Assembly (NCBI GenBank): GCA_030248195.1
Contig: JASAND010024241.1
Coordinates: forward strand, 1-64,000
DNA: 64,000 bases
DNA from: Trissonchulus latispiculum
Taxonomy: Eukaryota; Nematoda; Enoplea; Enoplida; Ironidae
Direction: 5' to 3'
Position 1 is the first letter of the stretch. Each line of letters begins with the position of its first letter. A program made the translations under genes and the position numbers. Shown here piece after piece: positions 1-10,454 of this stretch. The notes beneath the pieces were generated by a model. That model was not told where the DNA came from. It saw only the letters and a program-made list of their open reading frames with translations, and made no database searches.

Positions 1-539
1 CATCCGGAATCCGTCGAGTAGTTTTTGAGAAATCGATGTTCGAAACAAAATAGTCGCAGTTTTGCCAAAATGGTTTTTCGGCCAAATCTCTAGCTGAAAG
101 CAATAAAGTCCGGCTAATAGGCATTCATAAAATGTGCATTTGGACGATGTATCGATTGAGTATAACTAAGCCAATTTTGTCCTTAACATGTGGCAGTAAT
201 TTTGAAAAAACTGATTTCCTCAAAAATGGCCATTTTTTGACCCTAAAAACAGTTTTTTGCTTATACTGACTTAACCACTGGATATAGCTCAAAGGTTGTA
301 AGAGCAAAAATGTTCATTTTCGAGTCCTCTTTCCAGCCATACCAACCAATCCTGTGTCTTGTCTACCAACTGGGAGCTTAAGGCCAAAAACCAAAACTTT
401 CTTATCTTTTAGCCTAAGAATACGGGACTGGTCCTAAAATGTTAAGGAGCACGGAAATAGGTTATTTCGTAAGTTTTAGCCCTTTGCGTAAAGGATTAAA
501 GCCGTAGGAGTCAAAAATACCCGAAAGCAAACCAGCACC
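1..539 (+). mobile_element. TTAA-flanked non-autonomous element, right part (copy of 41620-42627)
   Basis: This stretch matches 42088-42627 in the same orientation with roughly 18 differences by eye over about 530 bases. It ends in CCAGCACC followed by TTAA at 540-543, as the complete copy does. The left end lies outside the window. It has no credible coding capacity; the short open frames on the minus strand recur in the 42 kb copy simply because the DNA is repeated. The TTAA boundary is like a piggyBac target duplication, but no transposase supports that assignment. Confidence 0.75.
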
Positions 540-924
540 TTAACTGGTGCAAAAATTGTATACATGAAAGGGAGGAAATTAAATTGTAACAGAGTACTGA
601 CTCTGCAACAAATGGCACCACAGCTTTTTAAGACGAGTTTTTTGGGAGTTGATCGTTTTGTCTATTTTGCTTTGGATCTATTTTGGTGCGACTTGGTACT
701 CAGTTCGATATTAGGTTTCATAATGGACTCACATAATTTTACTTGCGTAATGCCAGACTACCAGTAAGTTTGTGTAGCTATTGAAGCTATCTTCTGGATG
801 TCGGCTCTAATGAATCTATTCCGCTAACTCTCAATGAAGAATAACATTTGGCTCTACGCGGACCTGTAAGATAAACAGGCACATAAAGATTGATGAGCCA
901 GATAGATACGAAAGGACAGCTAAT

Positions 925-1060
925 GGTCCTTTAGGTATAGTAGTAGTAAGTCTGACTGCAGTTCGGAAGGGCCGTGGCGCGATCCCCGGCTCTACTAATT
1001 CTTTACTTTCTGCTGAATGCTGAACTTCCTGCCCCTCTTCTCTTGCCTGGTGTTTTCTTC
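925..1060 (+). mobile_element. tRNA-derived SINE copy, degenerate
   Basis: The segment from about 925 resembles the head of the minus-strand SINE at 28010-28234: an A-box-like GGTATAGTAGTAG, then GAAGGGCCGTGG, then a decayed B-box region ending CCCCGGCTC. The body that follows shares AATTCTTTACTTTC, GCTGAAC and a CCTC/TTCTCT-rich stretch with that copy. Two insertions with the same head-to-body order suggest a dispersed SINE family. The B box is mutated, so this copy is probably dead. Confidence 0.55.
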
Positions 1061-2650
1061 AAATGTATATGTAATGGAAAGGGTAGAATATAATATTTTT
1101 TTTCAAACGTAGATGTAATGGAAAGGATAACATTTAATATTAAAATTGGTGAACTCAGTTAAAAGTGAATATCATTCGAAGATGGACCCTCTATGTGATA
1201 TAATCACAAAGAAGACTGATCAGTAATAATTGTGGAAGTGAATGTGATCGAATGTCAAAGCAGTAGTTGTGTCGTTAATGTGAAAATTGTCAAGCCAGAG
1301 TCGCCTAGCACCAAACAATATCCTATAGCAAAATTAGGGACCAATACTTGGTTTTCATCATGAAGAATCTTAGTTATTATAGTAATTTGGAACCTATCTG
1401 ACAATCGTTGATTTTTACATATTTTATTGTCCAAACGGTATATTTTAACGAGTTTCAACACGGTTTGTTGCAAATCAAATCAGTCACCTACGGAATAAGG
1501 AAGCAAATTGATCCAGCTTTCAGAAGCCAAATCTTACAAACTTGAAAGCATATACTCGGTCGGTACTGTGTTGCATCCTGCCTTGTTGGTGTGATTGTGC
1601 GCCTCTTTGGTCTAACCTTGGTCCGCCACCACTTGCTTGCAGCTATGCAGACTTTCCTATTATTATTTTTATATATTCTACCGTTACACCAGGCAACCAT
1701 CAGCCAATTAATTTTATGTGATAGTCGATAGCTTCTAGTTCATTCACTCTCCGTAGAAAACGCAAACCTGACAGCAAACAAAGGTAGCTACAGTATACGA
1801 GTAAATAGGAACGAAAGGGTTACGGTAAGTTTCATGTAAGCCGCTGACGATGTAACACAGAACTAACATTATAATTGGTTTCAGTTCAGTTATATACACC
1901 TTTGGCAATAGTCTTCAGGCTTAGGATAAAATAAATAATCTCAATCTTATTCTGCATTCGTGAGAACAACACCTGTTGATACATTATTGCTAATATTAGG
2001 GCTGAAACGCCTGTTTTCGTGTCTGAGCTAGTGCTTCCTCTTAACCCATGTTATCACCAAAACAACCTTTCTTCTAGAAACTTGGATTCATATTCTTTTG
2101 TTTTACAAGTACAAAGAAAATATGATCGTATGGAATTTAAACTTACAACAGCCTAATCATTAACATCATAACAACTCTTTTCGTCCTGAAATATCATAGA
2201 TAACTTGAATTTCCCCACTAATCAGGAAATTCAACTTAGTGATACAATGCTGGTACCACTGGATAATCGCCTATGTCTTTGTGCCAGCTATATGTATGAA
2301 TCTTGCGTTTCTATTATTGCAAAGCTCTAATCATAGGAAAACAACATGTAGTAGCCTCGTCTAGATTGTTGGGTTCAGAAGACGACGCTAATTGAGCCTA
2401 CAGTATGCCTGTAACATTTTGAAAGTTCAAATATGTATAATATGGTAATTTCTACCTGACTGAAAAAATAGAAACAGAAGCAGAAAATGAATTAGTAGAA
2501 TAAATAAAGCAATCAGCAGCAAATATGCATAATATCCTATCGCACTGAATTATGGACTAAGGCTAAAAACAAGAATACAAGCGTATTCAGAGGCTTTGTA
2601 ACGAATCAAGGTTGCGCACGGTCAAGTTTAAACCTTTCCGTTGCTGGCGG
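1061..2650. repeat. Repeat-derived non-coding DNA, including a family B copy (~1700-2090)
   Basis: About 1370-1465 resembles part of the TTAA element at 35.2 kb (shared GTATATTTTAACGAGTTT). About 1700-2090 resembles 24430-24835, and more weakly 27430-27640, with common blocks such as AGTCTTCAG, GCTGAAACGCC or GCAGAAACGCC, GTGCTTCCTCT and TTATCACCAAAACAA. I call this three-copy family B. No termini, target duplications or coding frame were recognised. The remaining bases look like unremarkable AT-rich sequence. Confidence 0.5.
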
Positions 2651-2651
2651 C

Positions 2652-3359
2652 TGTAGCTAGCATAGCTACCCGTCTGGCTTAGCATAAAGCAGCATCAGCG
2701 GCTGGAAAACTTTTCGCAAATCACGTAGCTCCCCCAACGTTTCCGTATGGGATTGGGTGGGTTCCCACCTTGGGAACTACGTGATTGGGGGAATACATTC
2801 ACTAGGCGGCGCTCTTGGGAGGGTTCAACCCATTTCTCGCTCCCTCCTTTCAGTCTAGCACTTTCTACCATTGCGAAAACCCGTCTTTATAAGCTCTGTT
2901 TAATTCCTCCCTTTATCTGTATATAAATATTGTTAATCTACACCTTTCCCCAGAACATATTTTCTGGTACGTTGGCCATTGGTCTCCTGTCCCTGGTAGT
3001 TCTATTTTCTGTGCGATTGTTCTGTATACTTGAGGGCTTAGCCCTATTTAATATTCCTTAGACTCCTATAATTAATACACTTGTTGTTACCTTTATTGAA
3101 TCGTTGTTATTAATATTAATTAGGTTTGTACTCTGCCTGAACTCCTGCCTAGGTAGGTAGCACTATCTGAAACTGTGTGAGAGTGGAGAGTCCTCTCTCC
3201 CCTTCAGGTAGGCTATCTACTGCGTATCTAGTCTGGCGAGCTGTCCCGACCGTCTCCTGTGGTCGATTAGGTGTCCATCTGTGCTACGGTATCCGCATCC
3301 GCTACGCTCGGGTGTGGTAACGGTGTTAGTAGGTAGGAGTTCTTACTAGCCCCGCTACA
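2652..3359 (+). mobile_element. Possible solo LTR
   Basis: The 708-base segment begins TGTAGCTAG and ends GCTACA, giving a six-base TGTAGC/GCTACA inverted end typical of retrotransposon LTRs. It contains a possible TATA box (CTTTATAAGC near 2884). The flanking five bases, GCGGC and GCTTC, do not match well, so no clean target duplication supports it. No primer-binding site or polypurine tract is seen outside. It could be an old solo LTR, or chance. Confidence 0.3.
2719..2794. repeat. Inverted repeat around AATCACGTAG
   Basis: AATCACGTAGCTCCC at 2719-2733 pairs with GGGAACTACGTGATT at 2780-2794 with one mismatch, inside the possible LTR. Function unknown. Confidence 0.6.
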
Positions 3360-3830
3360 GCTTCATAGGGCTTAATCTTTATTTTGAATGAAATGCTTTG
3401 AATAGAAGGGAATTCGTTGATGATCAATTGACATCAGAATCAAAATGGATTTGATGCGGGCTTTGATTCTTGATGCAAATATCCAATCAAATCGATTGCA
3501 AATCTAGAGAAATAAAATCAATCCAATCAAATCTAATGACAACTTACTGCAAAGAAAATTCATTAAATCAAATCAGTAATATTTTCGAGACAAGGTTTTG
3601 ATACGATTTGATTCTTTTTGATGTGTTTTGATTCCCGATAGTTATAATCGCTGATAACACATCATCCACGCAGGGTTAGACCATATTTGTTTTTCCAAGG
3701 AAGTATTTTAGAATTTCATCGTTTTAGAGAATTTTGCTAGTCCTCCTTTTGTACTACACTACAGTAAACATAATTACGAATTTTTGACACATAATTTAGA
3801 TTACACAGAATGATAATATCTTGACAAGAG
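3360..3830. other. AT-rich flank with clustered AATCAAA/TTTGATT motifs
   Basis: Between about 3400 and 3640 the motif AATCAAA or its complement TTTGATT recurs many times on both strands (for example CCAATCAAATC and GATTTGATTC). This may be the body of a small element with internally repeated motifs, but I see no ends. No gene was recognised. Confidence 0.35.
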
Positions 3831-3833
3831 TAA

Positions 3834-3935
3834 GGCCCGGTTCACACTAGGGCACAAGCACAGGCACAAGCACAAGCACAAGCACAACCGGTTCACATTG
3901 TTGAAAACTTACACAAGCACAAACACAAGCACACG
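3834..3935 (+). repeat. Left terminal inverted repeat and CACAAG array of the Harbinger element
   Basis: The 23-base terminal repeat is followed by repeated CACAAG/CACAGG units to about 3886. A second GGTTCACA motif follows, then another run of CACAAG units to about 3935. The same layout appears in reverse at the right end. Confidence 0.85.
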
Positions 3936-4085
3936 CACAGGCACAACGCCGAGTTGAATTAAATTTAACTTTTGGCATAAGCATAGGAACACTGCTATGC
4001 ATCAGTAGGCATTTCTCTATATAAACCCCAACTTTGTGTGTTGCTTGGCAGTTTGCTGTTTTCATTTCTGAAGTTTTTTCTTGCT

Positions 4086-6254
4086 ATGAATGCTGACAAA
4101 TGCGAAAGTTTTATTTCTCTGGTAAGAGAACGTCCTTTTTGTTGGATAGGAGCAGACAGCGCTATAAGGATAGTATTAAGCAAAATAATGGCTGGGACGA
4201 AGTTGCGTCAATTATCAACGAAACAGGTAAGTATTTATAAATTAACTTAACACTACTTATTTTAGCCTTGACTGCAGACATTGCTATGAAGTTTATTCAG
4301 CACTGGTAATAACATACACATCATAATGTTTTAAATGTTTCAAAGTAATCGGCCCCGATTAATGTGTTCAAGCTGCCATGGTAGGCTACCGTCCGTGGAA
4401 AAGTAGTCAGCAAATGAGCCCCGAATCGCCTCGCCATGGCATTTCTGGCGTACATGTTAGATCCCGATCTAGTGACTGAACGCAAACCACTTCCCGAACC
4501 CACTTCATTTCGCCACTGACCGGGATAAGATCCCCATTGGCGGCTTCGAAATCCACAATTCCTGGACCGCAGTACAAGTACTCCCCGGGATTAGCAGCAT
4601 CAGCAGTTTTCAGAAAATTGTGAAGACAGCAGGAAGCCTTAACTATAGCCTCCATCGTCTCCACCTCGGCCACAATCGGTTTCAAAAAGATACGCCACCT
4701 GGATGGCAAAATGCCAAAGGCATTTTCAACAACGCGTCTTGCACGGCTATGCCGATAGTTGAAAATTCTTCGTTTCTCATCCAAAGATTTTAAGTTCTCC
4801 ACGTTTCCAGTTTTCCAAGTAAAACAAAAGGAAGCTGGGTATTTGTCCTGGGAAGGGCTCGAGGCTTAGGCAAATTTGCCGAACCTGGGCCCAGGGCTAA
4901 ACCTATGCTCGATGACCCGAAAATTCCCCCATCACTGAATCGACCCGGTGACTCAATATCCACGGCCACGAATTTATAGTTAGCATCCGCTACAGCTAAT
5001 AAAACAATACTGTGTGTATGCTTAGAGTTGTAAAAGTCGGAACCAGCCATCTTCGGGGCTCTCATAACACAATGCTTTCCGTCGATACTTCCAACCGCAT
5101 TGGGAAAGTTCCACTGCAACCAAAAATCTTTGCTAGATTCGCCCACTTTTCTGTTGAGGGAAACTTCAAATAGACGGGACTCAGAATACTCCAAATGGCT
5201 GAAAGGGTTGATTGCAGGATCTGAGACACGGTTGATTTACCAACCTGATAAGAGAAGGAGATCGTCTGCTGAGAGTCGCCCGTCGCCAGAAACCTAAAAC
5301 AAATACAAAGAATAGTATTCCGCTTTTTCATTTTAGTAAAGAAATGTTAGGATGAATGGAGATCGCTGCGTTAAAAGTTTTCCAAAGAGCTGAAGTACCA
5401 ACTGGCAAGAAAATCCGGCCAAGCCGACCCTCAGCGACATAAAGTTTTTGCTTTTTATAACCAAATGTTGTTCCTGAAAGACATTGTGAAGCAACGTGGA
5501 AAGTAAGTAACCTTTTCTTTATTTCAAAACCTCTGTATTAGTAGTGATGGTGGATTTGATGCGGCTTTACCATGCCGTAGAGTTGCATCCGGGCATTGAA
5601 TCTGGCCTCCGTACCCGGCCGGGATTTAAGATTGGCAGGCCAGGGGTGGCGACTTCAGCAAGCTCGAACCCAGTTTAGAAACACAGGAAATCACTGCCCG
5701 AAATATAAGTTTTCTTGCAAATCCAGGTAATCATCCCCAAATACACAGATATGTGCTTGGTCCCTTGCTCAAGGGGATTCGAACCTCGGACTATCAGATC
5801 GTATCGGATATATATATTAATTCTATTTATTTATTTTTCTAGCCGATCTACTAACGTACCCAAGGCTGAAGATCTCAGAAAGAAACAGGAACCGGATGAA
5901 ATGGAGCTATTCGGCATGCAAATCGCATCGACAATGCGCGGATGGGACCGGAAGCAGCAAGCTTTGGGAAAAATGAAGATTCAACAGCTTCTTTTCGACA
6001 TTGAGTTTGGTGGACAACACCATGCGGGTCCATCCAGCTTCCAGGCGCCGTCCACATCCTCCGGAGCATCGTATGACTATTTTGGGTTTGTCGGTCCACT
6101 GCCTCCATCAACACCGACCTTTGCCGGATATGCATCAGTGCCTCCTCAAGGTACTGATACTTCCACGCAACTGACTAATATGCACCCTCTCACTAATATC
6201 CCTGGAACTTCTGGGGGTGGAATGGCTGATTATTTGCCACCCAGTCAAAAATAA
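4086..6254 (+). pseudogene. Harbinger MADF/BESS-type DNA-binding protein, three exons, broken
   Basis: This is the accessory DNA-binding gene of the element; related proteins bring the Harbinger nuclease to the transposon ends. Exon 1 (4086-4226) starts at an ATG with a MADF-like beginning (FISLVRERP, then in another frame a YKD and a GWDEVASI segment) and ends at a GTAAGT donor. Exon 2 (about 5351-5502) has EWRSLR, then an in-frame TAA, then a segment ending NQMLFLKDIVKQRGK before a GTAAGT donor. Exon 3 (5843-6254) joins in phase and carries a BESS-like segment (DEMELFGMQIAS, KIQQLLFDIEFG) and a Ser/Thr/Pro/Gly-rich tail ending at TAA. Lesions seen: a frameshift near 4140-4150, the exon 2 stop, and uncertain phase at the first junction. 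Exons 2 and 3 lie inside the transposase intron on the other strand. Assignment is good; exact splice sites are inferred. Confidence 0.75.
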
Positions 6255-6610
6255 TAATTGTGCCATGTTTGAAATTGAAAGCTGTATTTGAATTTTGTTT
6301 TTACATTTACGCTCATTGTAATACTACGAAGGTGAATAGAAAGTGGTTTCGTTAAGGGAAGTTGTCTTACCTTAGGGTAATTGCTAATCGTTCCTGAGGG
6401 CTAATCGTATCCCGGAATGCAGTAACCATGTTTGCGAATAGTGGGCACTACCAAAGACAACAGCTCGTGAAATTCTTGCGGCAGCATACGGAAATATTTG
6501 TAGAAGCTTTCGTGCTCGTGAAGTCGCATCTGCTGAATTAAATAGTTGAATTCGCCATAACTAGAACGGTTTCGGAAGATATTTCGCACCCTACATCTTC
6601 TTATCTTCAT
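4407..6610 (-). pseudogene. PIF/Harbinger DDE transposase, two exons, frameshifted
   Basis: Exon 1 runs from an ATG at 6610 down to about 6371 and encodes an N-terminal region typical of the family (IRRCRVRN, YLIQQMRLHEHESFYKYFRM), then after a frameshift near 6405 ISPQERLAITL, ending at a GTAAGA donor. Exon 2 starts at 5293 after a TTTTAG acceptor; the joined codon continues RFLATGDSQQTISFSYQVGK, the usual helix-turn-helix segment. A second frameshift near 5100-5130 leads to the DDE core: SIDGKHC (first Asp), VDIESPGRFSDGGIF (second Asp) and ARRVVENAFGILPSRWR (probable Glu). Between LPFVL and LKSLDEKRRIFNYR, near 4800, there is a third frame change with loss of residues that family members normally have. 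The 1077-base intron (5294-6370) contains exons 2 and 3 of the opposite-strand MADF/BESS gene. Family assignment is firm; the gene is dead. Confidence 0.88.
5775..5785 (-). other. tRNA-type B box in the second MADF/BESS intron
   Basis: On the minus strand this reads GGTTCGAATCC, an exact match to the RNA polymerase III B-box consensus. The intron around it (5503-5842) has moderately GC-rich sequence but no convincing A box or cloverleaf. It may be a SINE fragment inserted in the Harbinger element, or chance. Confidence 0.35.
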
Positions 6611-6969
6611 ACCATTTTTCTTCGACGTCGAAGCAAAAGCAACAAATGAACCAGATCAGTATCAAAACTTCCAGGTCTCATAATAGAAACATCCAGCTGC
6701 CGACAAAATGCCAAGCCTGTTCAGTGACACCGCTAATGATACTATTATGTGTAATAATTTTTAAATAAGCTTTTGGATTTGTAATTATTTTCAACGATTT
6801 AACTCCAAATTTAAGAATTCATAAAAAGTGAAATTAAATCTGATCAATTTTCCGCAAAATAGGTGTCACCGAATATATAAAATAGCTTGGAGCCCGCCAA
6901 TTTTCAAATTTGAAAACAATACATTTGAGGTCACCTGACCACTCGGATTGGACAATTTTAGATAGGCAA

Positions 6970-7041
6970 ACCCTGTGCTTGTGCCATAGTGTGAACGCCT
7001 GAAGCTTGTGCTTGTGCCTGTGCCCTAGTGTGAACCGGGCC
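6970..7041 (-). repeat. Right terminal inverted repeat and subterminal array of the Harbinger element
   Basis: On the minus strand this reads as the same 23-base terminus, then CACAGGCACAAGCACAAG, then an internal GTTCACACTATGGCACAAGC copy. It mirrors the left end. Confidence 0.85.
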
Positions 7042-7044
7042 TAA

Positions 7045-7560
7045 TACTTTACCTACCATACATGCCACCATCAGACCACCTCCCTTACTGATTAGTGTTG
7101 GGATCGGTACCAGACCGTGTAGAACCGGTGTCACAGGAATATGTTTTCCCCGGCAAATTTTCCACGGAAAACTCGGCTAGATTGGTTTTTTGCCTTGGAA
7201 TAATTTGCCCACTCCGATTTTGCTTTTACATTAGTTCCGATTACTCCGCGGAAAACTTAAACTGAGTAGTTGGTAGTTTGCGGCAGTCGTGTTTAGCTCG
7301 GGTCTAAGCTAAACTTGAAGTTTAGATATCGTTTAGTGAATAAGTTCCCTTGCACCAGCCAAGTTTAAATTTAAATTAAAATTTGTCAAAATTTAAACTT
7401 CACCTACCACAAATTTAAACCTTGAGTCTGAATCCATCCGTATTTTGAACGAAAAATAATTATTTGGTTTTTTATTACTTATTCCTCGCGAGTAACCTGT
7501 GGTGACTTGATCCTGTGGTAACCCTCAAAGCTATAACGTCTTAAAGGTTGAAGCATTCTA
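7045..7560. other. No recognised gene; AAATTTAAA-rich and CCGCGGAAAA motifs
   Basis: Around 7150-7260 the motifs TTTTCCACGGAAAACT and CCGCGGAAAACT recur. Around 7370-7425 there are repeated AAATTTAAA/GTTTAAATTT motifs on both strands. These resemble small-element interiors, but no ends are identifiable. Confidence 0.3.
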
Positions 7561-7574
7561 GTGGTGCACGCCAA

Positions 7575-7725
7575 CTTAAATAAGGGCGACAGTCATTGTA
7601 GTTTTCAAAGACAGAAACTTTTTTATAATTTTCAAATTTTCTGTCTTTCAACGCCCCACGGGTGATTTTTTTGTTACAACAGCTCCCTGCCGGAAGTAGT
7701 TTGGGAGCGTCCGCCTTTTCCATGA
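7575..7725 (+). repeat. Dispersed repeat shared with 25945-26085
   Basis: TAAGGGCGACAGT, a run resembling ...TTTCAA...TCTTTCAAC, then GCTCCCTGCCG and TTTGGGAGCG appear in the same order in both places. Function unknown; no coding frame. Confidence 0.55.
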
Positions 7726-7859
7726 ATACAGGATGATCCAGTGAAAATAGCAAGTTGATCTTGTAATCTACAAGCTTGGCGCATCGTTTAAAATTGCCGA
7801 AAAAGTAAAAAATGCAGGCTTCTTAATTTGGTGACTAGCTTTTGGGTACTATTGCTGCT

Positions 7860-8240
7860 GCACGGCCAAACTTTCCAAAATTACTTCGTTTAACGTTGTA
7901 GCACGCCCGCGCAATCCCGTTTCAAAAATTTGACTTTTCCGTTCTGGGCAGTTTTTGCCATTTTCCGATAGTTGGGCAACAGCTGTTATGACTATGTTCA
8001 TTCAAAAGATCTCGTTGATCTATGTAATTTTGCGTTTAGAAGTATCCTTTAAGCTTTTCCCTATCGTATTTACTTAGGATTTAGTAGAGGAGGTTTTATT
8101 TATTATTTGTTTACTGAGCATTTAGTATGCAAGCTAGAGGGATGCTACTTACCAGATGTGTTCTACACAACCCAGGAACCAGTTCCCACGAGCCCCAAGT
8201 TTTTCAACTTCAAGGCATTAAAAGCGCGGTTATTCTGCGT
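7860..8240 (+). repeat. Fragment related to the TTAA element at 29336-30323
   Basis: Shared blocks in the same order include CGCGCAATCCCG, TCAAAAATTTGACTT, TTCATTC-AAAGATCT, then CTTACCAGATGTGTT versus TTTACTAGACGTGTT and ACCCAGG. No TTAA-flanked ends were identified here, so it is probably an old truncated copy. Confidence 0.55.
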
Positions 8241-8362
8241 TACCAATAAAAACGGTCGAACACATATATACCAATCTTGTTTTTGATTATGTGAAAAAAC
8301 CAGAACACTTTGATTCATTTGCGTTTTTATTACCAAAAATCAATGGAACGGAAGCTTAAAAG

Positions 8363-8767
8363 TTGGAGCTGCAACTGGAACCGGTTTTAAAATGGGAAAC
8401 GATCCGAGCACTACTTGAACTAGTAGTAAGAGAGAGGATAGATGGGCGCAGTTTGTACAGGTGTATCTTTGGATTCAGGTTTCAGTCAGTAATCATACAG
8501 GTAAGGTCAGTAATCATGGAGGCAGATGTTCTCAAGGTCATTGTTGGCCGAATTTCTCCCTTGAGCGCGGAAGGAAAAGTTAAAGAACCGTTGGGAAATC
8601 TTCCATTCAATGTGGAAACGCCGAACATTTTGGTTTTCCCTTCAGACGAAGTTGAACCTCCTCCTCCTACCCAAGACCATGTCGCAGGTGCAGGACCAAT
8701 GGAACCGTCCGGAGCGCTGTCCGCGAAGACCACGCTGACGGCCCTTGACATAAGCTTATGTTTGTGA
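8363..8767 (+). CDS. Unrecognised 134-codon open frame
   Basis: A 134-codon open frame with local GC content higher than its flanks, especially after 8500. The C-terminal half contains a proline run after acidic residues (DEVEPPPPTQDH) and Ala/Gly/Ser-rich sequence before a stop at 8765-8767. I recognise no domain, signal peptide or membrane segment. A donor-like GTAAGG at about 8500 means part of it could be intronic. An opposite-strand frame of 104 codons overlaps it, so openness alone is weak evidence. It is the best candidate here for a fragment of a host or unknown element gene, but the evidence is thin. Confidence 0.2.
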   Translation: MELQLEPVLKWETIRALLELVVRERIDGRSLYRCIFGFRFQSVIIQVRSVIMEADVLKVIVGRISPLSAEGKVKEPLGNLPFNVETPNILVFPSDEVEPPPPTQDHVAGAGPMEPSGALSAKTTLTALDISLCL

Positions 8768-8769
8768 CA

Positions 8770-9240
8770 CAGTATTGCAAGCTTAGATTTTAACACACAT
8801 TAGACCTTACTTAATGCCTTCGTAGTTATTTAGCTGGTTTACCTGCCTAATTAGTGTTTACTAATTAGTTTAACTAATTAAGTACCATTTTAACTTTTCA
8901 CAGCTTTTAGTTTCTTTACGATTTATCTGTTAGTTTGGAGAGAAGGATCTTACCTGTCACTTCCACCTCAGACACTGAGGATTCTAAAATATATAGGCCA
9001 AAAACCCTTTCAAATTTACTTCTCATTTCAATAATAGGAACCAAATGTTCCTTTTCTTGCCTTTGATTGAAATCCTTCATCAGGACCTTTGTAACAACAT
9101 TAAAATGTTATGTCAAAATTGGAAATTACACAAAAGCCTTTTAGTTACGTACTTCTGAATACACTGTCAGTAGGGCAAATAATTTACTAAAATTTTTAAA
9201 TGCATAGCTCAGCTAATTAGTAATCGCTGTTGTTGTTCCT
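8770..9240. other. No recognised gene; CTAATTAG-rich
   Basis: Around 8845-8885 CTAATTAG-type motifs are repeated three times in alternating orientation, able to fold back. Nothing else was identified. Confidence 0.3.
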
Positions 9241-9246
9241 ACCTAG

Positions 9247-9545
9247 CCTGATCATATCTTTAACATAATGAGGAGCCAAGTCTGTTTTGGAAATTTTCTC
9301 CCTGTTGCCTGCTTGCCTCAATTTTTTTTCATTAGCTACCTTCTAGTGCTATCTTATCTTCAACATACTGAGGAGCCAAACCGGTCTTTACTTTTTCTCT
9401 CCCTATTAGCTGCCTTCTAGTGCTATCATATCTTCAACATCCTGAGGAGCCAAAACTGTCTTCTACATTTTCTCTCCTATTAGCTGCCTTTTAGTGCTAT
9501 CATATCTTCAACCATACTGCGGAGCCAAGCCTGTCTTCCAAAGCA
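9247..9545 (+). repeat. Four-unit tandem repeat, ~75-95 bases per unit
   Basis: Each unit carries ATCATATCTT(C/T)AAC, then AGGAGCCAA, then CTGTCTT or a variant, then a TTTTCTC stretch and (mostly) TTAGCTGCCTTCTAGTGCT. Four AGGAGCCAA-type sites occur near 9270, 9370, 9445 and 9520. The first unit carries extra sequence. Confidence 0.75.
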
Positions 9546-9624
9546 TGCCTTACCTGCCAACTGTCGCGCTGAAATCAAAGACGTAAACAAGGAAATTCAT
9601 AATAATAATAATCGTTGGTTGAAC

Positions 9625-9965
9625 ATGAAAATTTGTGACTGTCATTACGTAATATTCACAATACGTATAACTCTAGTCTTGGTGTCTAGGTAAAGAGCAA
9701 ACAGTGAACTAGCTTAACTTCGGTCACGTACTGGTAATTATTAGACAACCTAGTTAGTTAGTAATAATTAATTAATTATGTTGACTATGAAAATTGTTGT
9801 AAATGGGCGATTTAAATTTTGTGTTAGCAATTACATAAGATTGGTGACCGTTGTCACACTAATATTGGTGTCTACGTAATAAGCACATTCTGGACTGACT
9901 TCAGACACCTATTGTAATTACTGGTTAACTAACCAAGTTGGTAATAAGTAATTAACTTTATGAAT
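9625..9965 (+). repeat. Direct duplication of ~170-180 bases
   Basis: The order ATGAAAATT(T/G), a TTACGTAATATT-like or TTACATAAGATTGG block, TTGGTGTCTA(G/C)GTAA, a block ending CTTCGGTCAC or CTTCAGACAC, GTAATTA, and GTTAGTAATAATTAATTAA or a variant occurs twice, near 9625-9785 and 9785-9965. The copies are clearly diverged. Confidence 0.55.
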
Positions 9966-10454
9966 TTCTCTTGCATATTCTATAGAACAGACCAATTGTT
10001 TAATCTCCAAGAAATCGGATGTATTTCGCCTAAAACATAAGTCTTTGTGTGCATTTGATTATACCGATTACTGATATCTCGAATCAAAATATTGTATACC
10101 CAAAGACAAATTCAGATTGTACAGCCCGTGAGATCTGTCTCACTGTCTCACAACTAAAATCGTTGGTTCTACACATTTATATTGGACAATTTAAGACAGT
10201 CAAACCAATATCGCTATTTGCAATTATAGTAAAGTAAACATTAAAGATTCCTCTGTAACGTTAAGTCAAACTGTACGAAACTCAACCAAACCATACAAAA
10301 TTCAAGCAATTAGACAGTTCGTTTCTTCACCAACTCTGCCAAACAATTTGCCAATACTCTAATTGTATATCTTATTTTCTTGTAATTGCGAGTTTGTAAA
10401 CATACTGCTCTGCAATATACTAAGTATTATGTCCACCGTTATCATTATCGTTGA

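Larger units (their letters stand above)
3834..7041. mobile_element. PIF/Harbinger DNA transposon, complete ends, decayed genes
   Basis: The 3208-base element has perfect 23-base inverted ends starting GGCCCGGTTCACACTAGGGC and is flanked by TAA at 3831-3833 and 7042-7044, the three-base duplication expected of Harbinger elements. Inside each end lie arrays of a CACAAG-type motif and a second internal copy of the GGTTCACA motif (near 3889 and 6990), probably transposase-binding sites. It encodes a DDE nuclease on the minus strand and a MADF/BESS DNA-binding protein on the plus strand, the usual two-gene make-up of this superfamily. Both genes carry frameshifts or stops, so the copy is not autonomous now. 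The ends look better preserved than the genes, suggesting it may have been mobilised in trans. Confidence 0.92.

Noticed and set aside
5062..5297. Plus-strand frame opposite the transposase
   Set aside because: Antisense shadow of the DDE nuclease exon.
5875..6135. Minus-strand 86-codon frame opposite the BESS exon
   Set aside because: Antisense shadow; the plus strand holds the recognisable protein.
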